Shown here: positions 1-7,638 of the stretch, piece after piece
Layout: the number at the start of each line of letters is the position of its first letter
How positions within the stretch are numbered: the first letter of the stretch is position 1
Assembly: GCA_904379015.1 (NCBI GenBank)
Contig: CAJFHG010000035.1
Coordinates: forward strand, 1 to 32,469
Source of the DNA: Candidatus Paralachnospira caecorum
GTDB taxonomy: Bacteria > Bacillota > Clostridia > Lachnospirales > Lachnospiraceae
Direction: 5' to 3'
DNA: 32,469 nucleotides
The notes under the pieces: model-generated
The model's database searches: none
Told to the model about the DNA's origin: nothing
The model's input: only the letters and a program-made list of their open reading frames with translations
Made by a program: the position numbers and the translations under genes

Positions 1-971
1 AGCACTACGACTCCCTTCTTCTCCTCCACATAGATATTGGAAGCTCCCACTCCCTCATCCACATCCAGGGTCTCCATCCGCAGCTCTTCGCCTTCCCACA
101 CCGGGCGGTACAGGCGGGTGCATTTGTCCCCGTCACGGCTGCAGGACAGGATCACCGGCGCTCCTCCGCACATCCCGCTCCAGATCGCGTGGCCGAACCG
201 GATCGGCTCGTCCGCGGTGCAGCTCCAGCCCGTCTTCTCCTTCTTGAACACATTCATATGGTCCCCGTGGAAGGGCGCGATGCACACCATCTCGTCCATC
301 CCGTCGCCGTCCACGTCATACATGCACAGGTCGCTCACCGGTTCCCCGCTCAGCTTCTGCACGCCTCCGTTCCCGTCGATGGCCCATACGCCCTCGTTCC
401 CGCTGACCAGGATATAGGACCCTCCCTGCTTCTCATACGTATACATTCCGTGGTTCTTGAAGATCCCCTCGATCAGGGTCCTCTTCCCCGTCACCTGCAT
501 CTCCCCGTCCAGGGTATATTCATAGACAGAGCCCGGCTGGCTCCAGTCGTCCACAAACTCCTTGTCCCGGCACAGGGTCGCCGCGATCATCTTCCGGCTT
601 CCCGGCTTTCCCGTCAGGGCGATCCTGTGGACGAAGGGGATGTCCGCCACCAGCTTCACCTCCGCCTTCATCTCCGGGGCCGCCGCTTCCGGCAGGCGGC
701 AGCAGACCACCTGGGCTCCCCTGGAGTCAAAGACCGGGTAAAATCTCTGGATGGCCAGGAAGGCGCCGTTTTCCTCCGGAATGGGGATAATGGCCATGAC
801 GCCTCCGTCAAGGCCCGTTATTTTGGACACCTCTTTTGTCTCCGTGTCGATCATCACGATTTCGCCGTCCCGTTCCTCAGAGGCGCTGACACAGTATTTA
901 CGGCCGTTATATTCCATCACCGTAATGCTGTAGCACATGGAAAGGGCCGCCAGCTTTTCCTTTACTATCAT
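1..971 (-). CDS. FG-GAP/beta-propeller-like protein, C-terminus cut by window edge
   Basis: The reading frame is open from an ATG at 971 down to the window edge, giving 323 visible residues without a stop. The ATG follows an AAGGAG-type ribosome site about eight bases upstream. The protein has no signal peptide. It is built of short beta-rich segments with repeated Trp/Tyr-Gly patterns. Residues 219-227 (DVDGDGMDE) match the calcium-binding loop of FG-GAP/VCBS repeats found in beta-propellers. Other blade-like segments are near 38-60, 148-165 and 185-205. The lack of a secretion signal suggests a cytoplasmic protein, which is unusual for FG-GAP proteins. It lies downstream of the TIM-barrel gene in the same direction, across a 113-base gap holding a hairpin, so it may be the last cluster gene or a separate unit. 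Function is unknown. Confidence 0.75.
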   Translation of the reverse strand, partial: MIVKEKLAALSMCYSITVMEYNGRKYCVSASEERDGEIVMIDTETKEVSKITGLDGGVMAIIPIPEENGAFLAIQRFYPVFDSRGAQVVCCRLPEAAAPEMKAEVKLVADIPFVHRIALTGKPGSRKMIAATLCRDKEFVDDWSQPGSVYEYTLDGEMQVTGKRTLIEGIFKNHGMYTYEKQGGSYILVSGNEGVWAIDGNGGVQKLSGEPVSDLCMYDVDGDGMDEMVCIAPFHGDHMNVFKKEKTGWSCTADEPIRFGHAIWSGMCGGAPVILSCSRDGDKCTRLYRPVWEGEELRMETLDVDEGVGASNIYVEEKKGVVV

Positions 972-995
972 GGGAATTCTCCTTCTCAATGGTCA

Positions 996-1023
996 GATGT
1001 CCCGGCCATGCGGCCAGGACATC
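996..1023 (-). other. Intercistronic hairpin before the FG-GAP gene
   Basis: Arms GATGTCC and GGACATC, plus inner GGCC/GGCC arms, form a 12-pair stem (one G-U pair in the minus-strand RNA) around a four-base loop. No T-run follows, so this is not a standard terminator. It sits about 11 bases upstream of the ribosome site of the 971 gene and could act in mRNA processing or as a protein site. Confidence 0.5.
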
Positions 1024-1084
1024 CGTCTTTGATGTATTTATGATTATACAATGCTTTTCTGATCCACGCAAGCACCGCCGCGCA

Positions 1085-2002
1085 TTACATTCCCGCCAGC
1101 TCAAAGCACCGGGTCAGGAACTCTCTTGCATTCTTTTCCTTGTTCCACAGGTTATCTCCGGCATGGCCAAGCACTTCGACCGCCACGGCCATATGCTTCA
1201 CACCCTCGGGCTTGTCATAGGAAGCGATCTTCTTCAGGATCTCCGCGCCGATCTCAGGAGTCAGGAAGCCTTCTGTCTTCCAGTCAGGCGCCTGTGCCAC
1301 GTCCATGTGCAGGTCTCCGAAGCAGGGATGATTGACATCCGTAATGGCATCGCACAGATGGAACTGTCCGATATAAGGGGCTACATACTCGATCGAATGC
1401 ATCAGATCCGTACCGCCCAGCGCTTCATGGGCGCTGTCCCAGTGAATAAACACATTGGGGCAGGCTTCATGGATCGGCGCAAACCAGATTCCGGTCTCCT
1501 TCATGGGACCGATCAGCTGTTTCTTGTAGGCGTAGCGGTCAAGGGGTTCGATGGTCAGGTTCATCCCCAGGCCTTTTACATAATTCGCCAGCTCCACGAG
1601 AGATTCTGCCATGACCTTTTTGGCCTCCGCGCGTTTTTCATCGCCCGGGTCATCACCGCTGGGTACGCCAAAATGCATGAACCCGCAGTCGGCCGCGTAA
1701 CCGGCATGCTCCTTGCACAGCTCAATGGCTTCTCTCCTGCGCCCTTCATCCAGGTCGCACAGAGAAAGCTTCCGCTCCTTCACGTAAGGCGTGGCAAAGG
1801 TCGTCGCCGTCAGCCCGTTCGCCTCCAGCGTTTCTCTTACATACATCCGGTTGTATCTGTCCCGGAAAGAAGGAAGCTCCACATTTTTGTAAAATCCGAA
1901 ATCCGCCGCCCGCTTCAGTACATCGAGCATCCGCTTCTCGTCGTCACGGTAAGGCATGAACATTTCCAGAAGATGCCCTGAAGGCACAATTTTCTGAGCC
2001 AT
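1085..2002 (-). CDS. TIM-barrel sugar-phosphate isomerase/epimerase-like enzyme
   Basis: This 305-residue protein belongs to the AP-endonuclease-2-type TIM-barrel family (xylose isomerase-like), which includes ketose epimerases, inosose dehydratases and 3-dehydroshikimate dehydratases. The expected divalent-metal ligands are visible as Glu152 (IEPLDR), Asp189 (HWDSAH), His215 (FHLCDA) and Glu276 (AVEVLGH). Length is normal. The ATG at 2002 follows AGGGAGG with good spacing. It is 18 bases downstream of the SDR stop, so the two are cotranscribed at the end of the transport/catabolic operon. An isomerase or dehydratase beside an SDR and a shikimate-dehydrogenase-like enzyme suggests work on a polyol, keto-sugar or cyclohexane-carboxylate intermediate. 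The exact substrate cannot be read from sequence. Confidence 0.85.
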   Translation of the reverse strand: MAQKIVPSGHLLEMFMPYRDDEKRMLDVLKRAADFGFYKNVELPSFRDRYNRMYVRETLEANGLTATTFATPYVKERKLSLCDLDEGRRREAIELCKEHAGYAADCGFMHFGVPSGDDPGDEKRAEAKKVMAESLVELANYVKGLGMNLTIEPLDRYAYKKQLIGPMKETGIWFAPIHEACPNVFIHWDSAHEALGGTDLMHSIEYVAPYIGQFHLCDAITDVNHPCFGDLHMDVAQAPDWKTEGFLTPEIGAEILKKIASYDKPEGVKHMAVAVEVLGHAGDNLWNKEKNAREFLTRCFELAGM

Positions 2003-2020
2003 AATCGTTTTCCTCCCTGT

Positions 2021-2782
2021 TTAAATCAAGAATGAACTGCTGATCCCGCCGTCCACGACCAGATCAATTCCGGTTATGAAGCGCGCCGCGTCCGAGGCCA
2101 GAAAGGCAGCCGCCATGCCCAGATCCTTTGTCTGGGTAAAGCCCCTCATAGGAGTCCGGTCTTCGATCTCCTTCAGACGTTCGGGTGTTTTCAGGTTCGT
2201 GTTTCTCAGCATATCCGTATAAACAAAGCCGGGATTCAGGCTGTTGACCCGGATGCCGTAAGGCCCCAGATCCCGGGCCAGGCTTCTGGCCAGGCCCTTC
2301 ATTCCGCTCTTACATACCGTATAAGCCTGTATCTCATGCATTCCCAAGATGGACGCCAGAGAAGAGATCAGGATGATGCATCCTTTTTTCCGCTCCTTCA
2401 TATGTCTCGCCACTTCCTGGGACAGCATGAAGGGCGCCTTCGCCTGAGTCGCGACGATCTCATCAAACTCTTCTGCAGTAAAATCGAAATAATCCTTCTT
2501 GTTATTGATCCCTGCCGTATTGACAAGGATATCCAGCGGCGCCTGGTCCTCCAGCATCTGGATAAATTCCGCGTGCTTTTCTGTCTCCGTCACGTCAAAT
2601 TTATACCAGCTGCATTTGTCTCCCAGCTTTTCGGCCGCTTCTTTCAGTTTTTCCTCGCGGCGTCCCACGATCACCACATGGGCGCCGGCGTCCGCCATCT
2701 CCTCGGCGATGGCAAAGCCGATTCCGGTGGCTCCGCCTGTAACCAACGCGGTCTTCCCCGCAAGTGAAATTTCCTGAAGCAT
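2021..2782 (-). CDS. Short-chain dehydrogenase/reductase (SDR)
   Basis: A classical 253-residue SDR. The N-terminal Rossmann motif TGGATGIG is at 15-22. An NTAGI variant of the usual NAG motif is at 88-92, the catalytic Ser at about 140-141, and the Tyr154-x3-Lys158 pair is intact. The C-terminal half has the PGFVYT region and a DGG near the end, as in 3-oxoacyl-ACP-reductase or gluconate-5-dehydrogenase-like enzymes. It most likely oxidises or reduces a hydroxyl group with NAD(P). The ATG at 2782 is preceded by AAGGAGGGGG, and only 12 bases separate it from the livF-like stop. It is cotranscribed with the importer, which suggests it processes the imported compound. Substrate unknown. Confidence 0.88.
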   Translation of the reverse strand: MLQEISLAGKTALVTGGATGIGFAIAEEMADAGAHVVIVGRREEKLKEAAEKLGDKCSWYKFDVTETEKHAEFIQMLEDQAPLDILVNTAGINNKKDYFDFTAEEFDEIVATQAKAPFMLSQEVARHMKERKKGCIILISSLASILGMHEIQAYTVCKSGMKGLARSLARDLGPYGIRVNSLNPGFVYTDMLRNTNLKTPERLKEIEDRTPMRGFTQTKDLGMAAAFLASDAARFITGIDLVVDGGISSSFLI

Positions 2783-2794
2783 TCAACCCCCTCC

Positions 2795-3502
2795 TTAATC
2801 CATGCCCAGATATACCCTCTGTACCTGGTCATTCTTCATCAGTTCCTCGGCGGTCCCCTCGATCACCGTCTCGCCCTCGGAAATCACATAGGCATAATCC
2901 GCGAAGGCCAGAGTCTTCTCCGCGTTCTGCTCGATGATCACGATCGTTACGCCCATTTTATTGATCTTTTTTACAAATTCAAAAATCTCGTCGACCAGCT
3001 TGGGCATAATACCCAGGGACGGCTCATCCAGGATCAGCAGCTGAGGATCGCACATCAGCGCCCGGCCAATGGCCACCATCTGCTGCTCGCCGCCGGACAT
3101 GGTGCCGGCAAGCTGATTCTTCCGTTCTGCAAGGATCGGGAAGATCCCGTAAATGGTATCCAGCTTTTCGGCGATCTTGCTCTTGTCCTTGACAGAATAG
3201 GCGCCCATCATCAGATTGTCATAGATACTCATCTTGGGAAAGAGATGACGTCCCTCCGGAACCATGCTGATCCCTTTCTGGACCATTTTATGGGACGGTA
3301 CACCGATCAGGCTCTCTCCCTTGTATGTAATCGTGCCGGACATTGCCGGAAGGACGCCCGTAACGGTTTTCAGCGTCGTGGTCTTCCCCGCACCGTTGGA
3401 ACCCAGGATCGCAACAACCTGGCCTTCTTCAACCTTAAACGATACTCCGTGAATCGCGGGCATCTTGGAATATCCCGATACTAAATCTTTAACGACCAGC
3501 AT
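2795..3502 (-). CDS. livF: LivF-type ABC transporter ATPase
   Basis: One of two ATPases of a branched-chain-amino-acid-type (HAAT) importer. The 235-residue protein has Walker A GSNGAGKTT near residue 37, the signature MSGGEQQ, and Walker B LLILDEPSLG, with the family ending of about 230-240 residues. An in-frame upstream extension to 3556 is possible, but the ATG at 3502 has a fitting GGGAGGTG ribosome site and gives the usual LivF N-terminus. The start overlaps the end of livG by 14 bases, indicating translational coupling. HAAT systems carry amino acids, but also amides, urea and aromatic or alicyclic acids, so the name marks the family and not the cargo. Confidence 0.92.
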   Translation of the reverse strand: MLVVKDLVSGYSKMPAIHGVSFKVEEGQVVAILGSNGAGKTTTLKTVTGVLPAMSGTITYKGESLIGVPSHKMVQKGISMVPEGRHLFPKMSIYDNLMMGAYSVKDKSKIAEKLDTIYGIFPILAERKNQLAGTMSGGEQQMVAIGRALMCDPQLLILDEPSLGIMPKLVDEIFEFVKKINKMGVTIVIIEQNAEKTLAFADYAYVISEGETVIEGTAEELMKNDQVQRVYLGMD

Positions 3503-4217
3503 TATGTCCACCTCCCAGGTATGCGTTAATGACCTCCGGATTGCTTGTAACCTCATCCGGGGTGCCTTCCATCAGTTTCTTTCCGGACACGATCACGACC
3601 ACCTTGCTCGAAACACTCATGACCACCTTCATGACATGCTCGATCATCAGGATCGTGATGCCTTTTTTGTTGATCCGGCGGATCAGCTCAATGGCCTCGT
3701 CACGCTCCACGCCGTTCAGGCCTGCCATCGTCTCGTCGAGAAGCAGAAGCTTCGGGTCTCCGGCCAGCGCGCGGGCGATCTCCAGACGCTTTTTCTGCAT
3801 AACATTCAGGCCGGAGGCCATCTTCTCATTGAGCTCGGACAGACCGCAGAAGGCAGAAATCTCTTTCGCGTACTCTGTCGCCTCGTAAACCTTGGAATGC
3901 TTCAGCAGCGCGCCGATCGTAATATTTTCCAGCACGGTCATGTTCTCCAGGGCCTGGGGGATCTGGTAGGTACGTCCCATTCCCAGAGCGCACGCCTGAT
4001 ACGCCTTATATTTGGTGATATCCTTTCCGTCAAAAATGATCTGTCCGGAGGTCAGGTCATGGGTACGGCTGATGGAGTTGAACAGCGTGGTTTTTCCGGC
4101 GCCGTTGGGTCCCACAACTCCGACGATGGTGCCGGCCTCGACGTCAAAGCTCACATCTTCATTGGCCTTCAGGCCGCCGAAGGCTTTTGTGGCATTTTTA
4201 ATTTCCAGAAGAGCCAT
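3489..4217 (-). CDS. livG: LivG-type ABC transporter ATPase
   Basis: The second ATPase of the HAAT importer, 242 residues. Walker A GPNGAGKTT is at 36-44, with a Q-loop region near 85-88. Walker B is LLLLDET at 157-163, and the switch His is in IEHVMK near 194. The signature segment reads LNVMQKKRLEIARAL (137-151) instead of LSGGQ. This Lys-Arg-rich form followed by MAGLN occurs in a known LivG subfamily, so I do not read it as inactivation. The ATG at 4217 follows AAAGGAGGT, and the livM-like stop lies within this ribosome-site region, so the genes are coupled. Confidence 0.92.
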   Translation of the reverse strand: MALLEIKNATKAFGGLKANEDVSFDVEAGTIVGVVGPNGAGKTTLFNSISRTHDLTSGQIIFDGKDITKYKAYQACALGMGRTYQIPQALENMTVLENITIGALLKHSKVYEATEYAKEISAFCGLSELNEKMASGLNVMQKKRLEIARALAGDPKLLLLDETMAGLNGVERDEAIELIRRINKKGITILMIEHVMKVVMSVSSKVVVIVSGKKLMEGTPDEVTSNPEVINAYLGGGHNAGR

Positions 4218-4218
4218 A

Positions 4219-5232
4219 CTAATTTACCTCCTTTGCCGCAGATTTGTTCTTTTTGAACAGCCTTGTCAGCTTTCCGCTGGTGAAAATGGAAATCAGGCCG
4301 TTGGGTATGAACAGTACGATCAGCAGACACAGCACGCCGTAAATGAACAGGTTCAGGCCGCTCAGCTGATTAAACAGCGCACGGGCATACTGGTTGATAA
4401 AGGTCATGATAAAGGCGCCCAGGATCGGCCCCCAGATGGTTCCGATGCCGCCCATGACCACGACCAGAACGATCAGCATGGAGTTACTCAGAGGCAGCAG
4501 GGAAACAGGGTCGATGTACTGGATATACTGTGCGTAAAGCGCGCCTCCGATGGATACGATGGCCGCGCTGATCATATAGGCCCACCGTTTGTAAAAGGTA
4601 GAATTGACGCCGGCGCTCTCCGCGGAATCCTGATTCGCGTTGATGGCGCGGCAGTAATAACCGAATTTCGATCTCTGGATCACTCTGGAAACGATCACAA
4701 ACACCAGCATAAACGCCAGGCAGATAAAATAAAACGGAATCCGGTTCTCAAACTGCAGCGTGTATAAAGGATTTGCGCCTCTCTGGAAGAAGCTGACACC
4801 GGTAGCGCCGCCGATCAGATCCCAGTTGGTGCAGATAATACGCACACATTCTACGATAGCCATGGTCGCAATGGCAAAATAATGGCCGCGGAGACGCAGA
4901 AGCGGATAACCGATCAGAAACGCCAGCGCCATACTGATAATCACGCCGACCCACATGGTGACCCAGGGCGTCATATTGAACCATTTCAGTCCCAGCGCCC
5001 CCACATAAGCGCCAATGGCGAAATACATGGCATGTCCGTTGGACACCTGCCCGGCATATCCGCCGATCACATTCCAGCCAATCCCCATGATCGCCCAGAT
5101 CACTGACAGACAGAGCGTGCTGACAAAGAACTCTCCGTGCGATATAACAGGAATCAGAGCCAGAATGATAAATACGATAATAACCTGCGTGACAAAACTT
5201 TTTTCTGTCTTGATTAATGACTTCAGCCTCAT
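4219..5232 (-). CDS. livM: LivM-type ABC permease
   Basis: Membrane permease of 337 residues with about ten hydrophobic segments. The typical LivM core is present: a GYAGQVSNGHAMYFAIGAY segment near the N-terminus, the LRLRGHYFAIATMA segment, and the coupling-region VVVMGGIGTIWGP motif. A GTG at 5241 is in frame, but the GGGAGG ribosome site points to the ATG at 5232, five bases after the livH-like stop. The N-terminus carries a short basic stretch (KSLIKTEK) before the first membrane segment. It pairs with LivH to form the transmembrane pore. Confidence 0.92.
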   Translation of the reverse strand: MRLKSLIKTEKSFVTQVIIVFIILALIPVISHGEFFVSTLCLSVIWAIMGIGWNVIGGYAGQVSNGHAMYFAIGAYVGALGLKWFNMTPWVTMWVGVIISMALAFLIGYPLLRLRGHYFAIATMAIVECVRIICTNWDLIGGATGVSFFQRGANPLYTLQFENRIPFYFICLAFMLVFVIVSRVIQRSKFGYYCRAINANQDSAESAGVNSTFYKRWAYMISAAIVSIGGALYAQYIQYIDPVSLLPLSNSMLIVLVVVMGGIGTIWGPILGAFIMTFINQYARALFNQLSGLNLFIYGVLCLLIVLFIPNGLISIFTSGKLTRLFKKNKSAAKEVN

Positions 5233-5237
5233 TCCTA

Positions 5238-6089
5238 TCACCTCCCGAACAATCCCTTGGGCTTAAATGTTACAATCAGCAGGAACACGATGCTGACCGC
5301 CATGTACTTGAAGGAAACGCTCAGATAGGTACCGGTGAACAGGTCGATCAGGCCCATGATCATGCCGCCGATAAAAGCGCCTCCGATACTTCCGAAGCCT
5401 CCGAGACATACGGCGATAAATCCGAAGATCATGAAGTTGGTACCGATGCTGGGAGTAAAATAGTAATAATAGGTCATGGCGCAGCCGCCCGCTCCCGCGA
5501 TGGCCGCGGAGATGCCGAAGGCGATCATATAAGCGGTCTGGGTATTGATGCCGACCAGTCCTGCCGCCTCCTTATCCTGTGAGGTCGCGCGGATGGCCTT
5601 TCCCATTTTCGTCCGGTTCATAAACCAGAAAAGCAGGCCGGTTACCACAAGAGAGGTTACGACCAGCACCATTTTCTCCTTGCTGATCGTGATGCCGCCC
5701 AGCGCAATATTACCGCTGATGATCTTTTCCGCGATACTCTTGGTCTGTCCGCCGGCGATCAGGATCATGCCGTTGGAGAGCACCATGCCGAGGGCGAAGG
5801 TCACAAGTCTTTGACCAAGGATCGGTCCCTTCAGCGCCTTTGCGATGATCGTTCTGTAAATAAGGAGACCAAATAAAAACATAGCCACGATAACAATCGG
5901 CATAGCCGCCAGAGGATCCCATCCCAGAGCCGCGTTGATAAAGAACGTTATGTACATGGCCACCATCATAAACTCGCCCTGAGAAAAGCTCAGGATGTTC
6001 ATAACACCCCAGACGAGTGCGATACCCATAGCCAAAAGGGCATATATTGTTCCCATGGTTAAGCCTTCATATAATACCTGTGCAAACAA
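5238..6089 (-). CDS. livH: LivH-type ABC permease, TTG start
   Basis: A 283-residue inner-membrane permease of the HAAT family with around eight membrane segments. It has the characteristic GTIYALLAMGIALVWGVM start and the GGFGSIGGAFIGG motif near the C-terminus that contacts the ATPases. The start codon is TTG at 6089, supported by an AGGAGGGG ribosome site seven to eight bases upstream. No ATG fits the conserved N-terminus as well. It is separated from the binding-protein gene by 125 bases containing a strong hairpin with a T-run, which probably lowers expression of the membrane genes relative to the binding protein. Confidence 0.92.
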   Translation of the reverse strand: MFAQVLYEGLTMGTIYALLAMGIALVWGVMNILSFSQGEFMMVAMYITFFINAALGWDPLAAMPIVIVAMFLFGLLIYRTIIAKALKGPILGQRLVTFALGMVLSNGMILIAGGQTKSIAEKIISGNIALGGITISKEKMVLVVTSLVVTGLLFWFMNRTKMGKAIRATSQDKEAAGLVGINTQTAYMIAFGISAAIAGAGGCAMTYYYYFTPSIGTNFMIFGFIAVCLGGFGSIGGAFIGGMIMGLIDLFTGTYLSVSFKYMAVSIVFLLIVTFKPKGLFGR

Positions 6090-6123
6090 TTAAGGCCCCT
6101 CCTTTCATCTTACTTTTCATTTT

Positions 6124-6176
6124 AAAAAGCAGGCAGAGGAATGGAAACACCATTGTCTCAATCATTCCTCTGCCTG
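6124..6176 (-). terminator. Terminator/attenuator between binding-protein and permease genes
   Basis: A perfect 14-base inverted repeat (arms 6130-6143 and 6163-6176, CAGGCAGAGGAATG and its complement) around a 19-base loop, followed on the minus strand by CTTTTTAAAA. It lies 38 bases after the binding-protein stop and well before the livH-like start. This placement is typical of a leaky terminator that gives excess binding protein over permease. Confidence 0.85.
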
Positions 6177-6214
6177 AAATCAGTCAGCTGACCATTCAGC
6201 ATTCAGGAACCATA

Positions 6215-7549
6215 TTATCTCTCATCCCAGTTCTTTGCCGGATAAGCCAGTTCCATGCCGGCGATCTCTTCAGGATAAATGGTATTCAGGATACCATCCA
6301 TGTACTGGATAATGATGGCTGTGCCGTATTCATTCTGTCCGTCTTCTGCGTATTTGTAGCCTTCCAGTCCGAAAGGATCATCCTCAGGATCCAGATCCAG
6401 GCCTGCGTGCAGCGCTTCCATGATGGCATCGCCGTCCGTGGAGCCCGCCTGGTTCGCCGCTATCGCGATCAGAACGCCGTCCCATACAGAGGTCAGCGTA
6501 TCGCCGATCAGAGTAATGCCCATGTCATCAGAGAAGAGCTTGGCAATATCCTGAGCCGCCTGATTGTCCATATCGGAATTCCAGCGGGATGTGGTCAGAA
6601 CATAATCGGAATCGCTTCCCAGGTTCAGCGTGAAGTCAGAAGCCATGAAGCCGCCTCTCTGTCCGAACAGCATCTTCGGGAAGTAGTTCTGCTCTTTGAA
6701 CGCGGACATGAACAGAAGCGCGTCTGCCGCGTAGGAGCTCATCATGACAACGTCTGCGTTCGCTTCCTTCAGTCTGAGTACTTCAGAAGTAACGTTTGTA
6801 GCGGTCTGGCTGTAGGAGATATTCTCAACGATCTCATAGCCGTGCTCTTTCGCGATTCTTTCCTCTACCTGCGCGATATTGGTTCCAAACTCGGAATCTT
6901 CGGAGCAGAGGGCAACCGTCTTGATTCCGGCGTCCTTCTCTTCATTCAGATAATCCAGATAATTGAAGGACTCTTCGATGAACTGATCATCGCCCGGGAA
7001 GGAACGGCCGAAATACTGATATCCGGCGTCTGTCAGGGTCATGGAGGTACCTTCGGAAATTACGGGCACGCCGTATTTCTCAGCAGCAACCATCGCTGTC
7101 TTTGTGGTAGCGGAAGAGAAGTTTCCGCACAGTCCGATTACGCCTTCCTCGGTGATCAGACGCTCCGCCTCACTGAGGGCTACATCCGCCGTACTCTGAT
7201 CGCCGACTACGAATTCGATCTTCGCTCCGCCCAGATTGGGAAGACCCTCATCCTCTGCGAAGGGAAGACTCAGATCGTCATGCTTGTTGTTGATCACGTC
7301 TTCAAAAATGTCCGCCAGTGCCTGGCATTCCTGTCCGGCCTGTACACCGAAACCGGTGAAGGAAACCATTAAGCCGATCTTAATCGTTTCGCCGCTGGCA
7401 CTGCTGTCATCGCCGGAGTCATCCTGGCCGGCCGCCTCCGTACCTGCCGCCTGCGTCGTGGTGTCGGCATCCTGGCCGTCTCCGCCGCCGCATGCCGCCA
7501 GTGAAAAGACCATAATCGCTGATAAACATACTGCTAAAAATTTCTTCAT
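6215..7549 (-). CDS. HAAT-type substrate-binding lipoprotein
   Basis: The extracytoplasmic receptor of the importer, 444 residues from the ATG at 7549, which has a GGGAGG ribosome site. The reading frame extends to 7603, but that adds 18 residues ahead of a clear lipoprotein signal. The signal is MKKFLAVC followed by a hydrophobic stretch and a FSLAAC lipobox with Cys20 as the lipidated residue. An acidic, Ser/Gly-rich linker follows (about 21-55), then the Peripla_BP_6 type I fold with IKIGLMVSFTGFG. The segment SSATTKTAMVAAEKYGVPVIS is typical of LivJ-like receptors. It determines what the importer carries, but cargo cannot be read directly. Confidence 0.92.
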   Translation of the reverse strand: MKKFLAVCLSAIMVFSLAACGGGDGQDADTTTQAAGTEAAGQDDSGDDSSASGETIKIGLMVSFTGFGVQAGQECQALADIFEDVINNKHDDLSLPFAEDEGLPNLGGAKIEFVVGDQSTADVALSEAERLITEEGVIGLCGNFSSATTKTAMVAAEKYGVPVISEGTSMTLTDAGYQYFGRSFPGDDQFIEESFNYLDYLNEEKDAGIKTVALCSEDSEFGTNIAQVEERIAKEHGYEIVENISYSQTATNVTSEVLRLKEANADVVMMSSYAADALLFMSAFKEQNYFPKMLFGQRGGFMASDFTLNLGSDSDYVLTTSRWNSDMDNQAAQDIAKLFSDDMGITLIGDTLTSVWDGVLIAIAANQAGSTDGDAIMEALHAGLDLDPEDDPFGLEGYKYAEDGQNEYGTAIIIQYMDGILNTIYPEEIAGMELAYPAKNWDER

Positions 7550-7573
7550 ATATGAACCTCCCTTTTTGATATA

Positions 7574-7621
7574 AAAAACGGGAACCGCCGTCTTCTCCTT
7601 CACCCGGCAGCCCCCGTTTTT
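7574..7621 (-). terminator. Terminator/attenuator upstream of the binding-protein gene
   Basis: On the minus strand, outer arms AAAAACGGG (7613-7621) and CCCGTTTTT (7574-7582) enclose a further eight pairs, three of them G-U, making a stem of about 17 pairs. The T-run lies at the end of the 3' arm. It sits 17 bases after the aminotransferase stop and 24 bases before the receptor start, so readthrough here sets how much transporter is made from the upstream promoter. Confidence 0.75.
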
Positions 7622-7638
7622 GTTTCTGGTTCTGCCGT

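Noticed and set aside
189-1043. Long plus-strand open frame of 284 codons.
   Set aside because: It is the shadow of the minus-strand FG-GAP-like gene, which has a good ribosome site and protein-like composition. The shadow is rich in His, Arg and Pro and matches nothing recognisable.
3720-3810. LivG-type ATPase lacking the LSGGQ signature, possibly inactive.
   Set aside because: The LNVMQKKRLEIARAL form with a following MAGLN occurs in a known LivG subfamily. Walker A, Walker B and switch His are intact.
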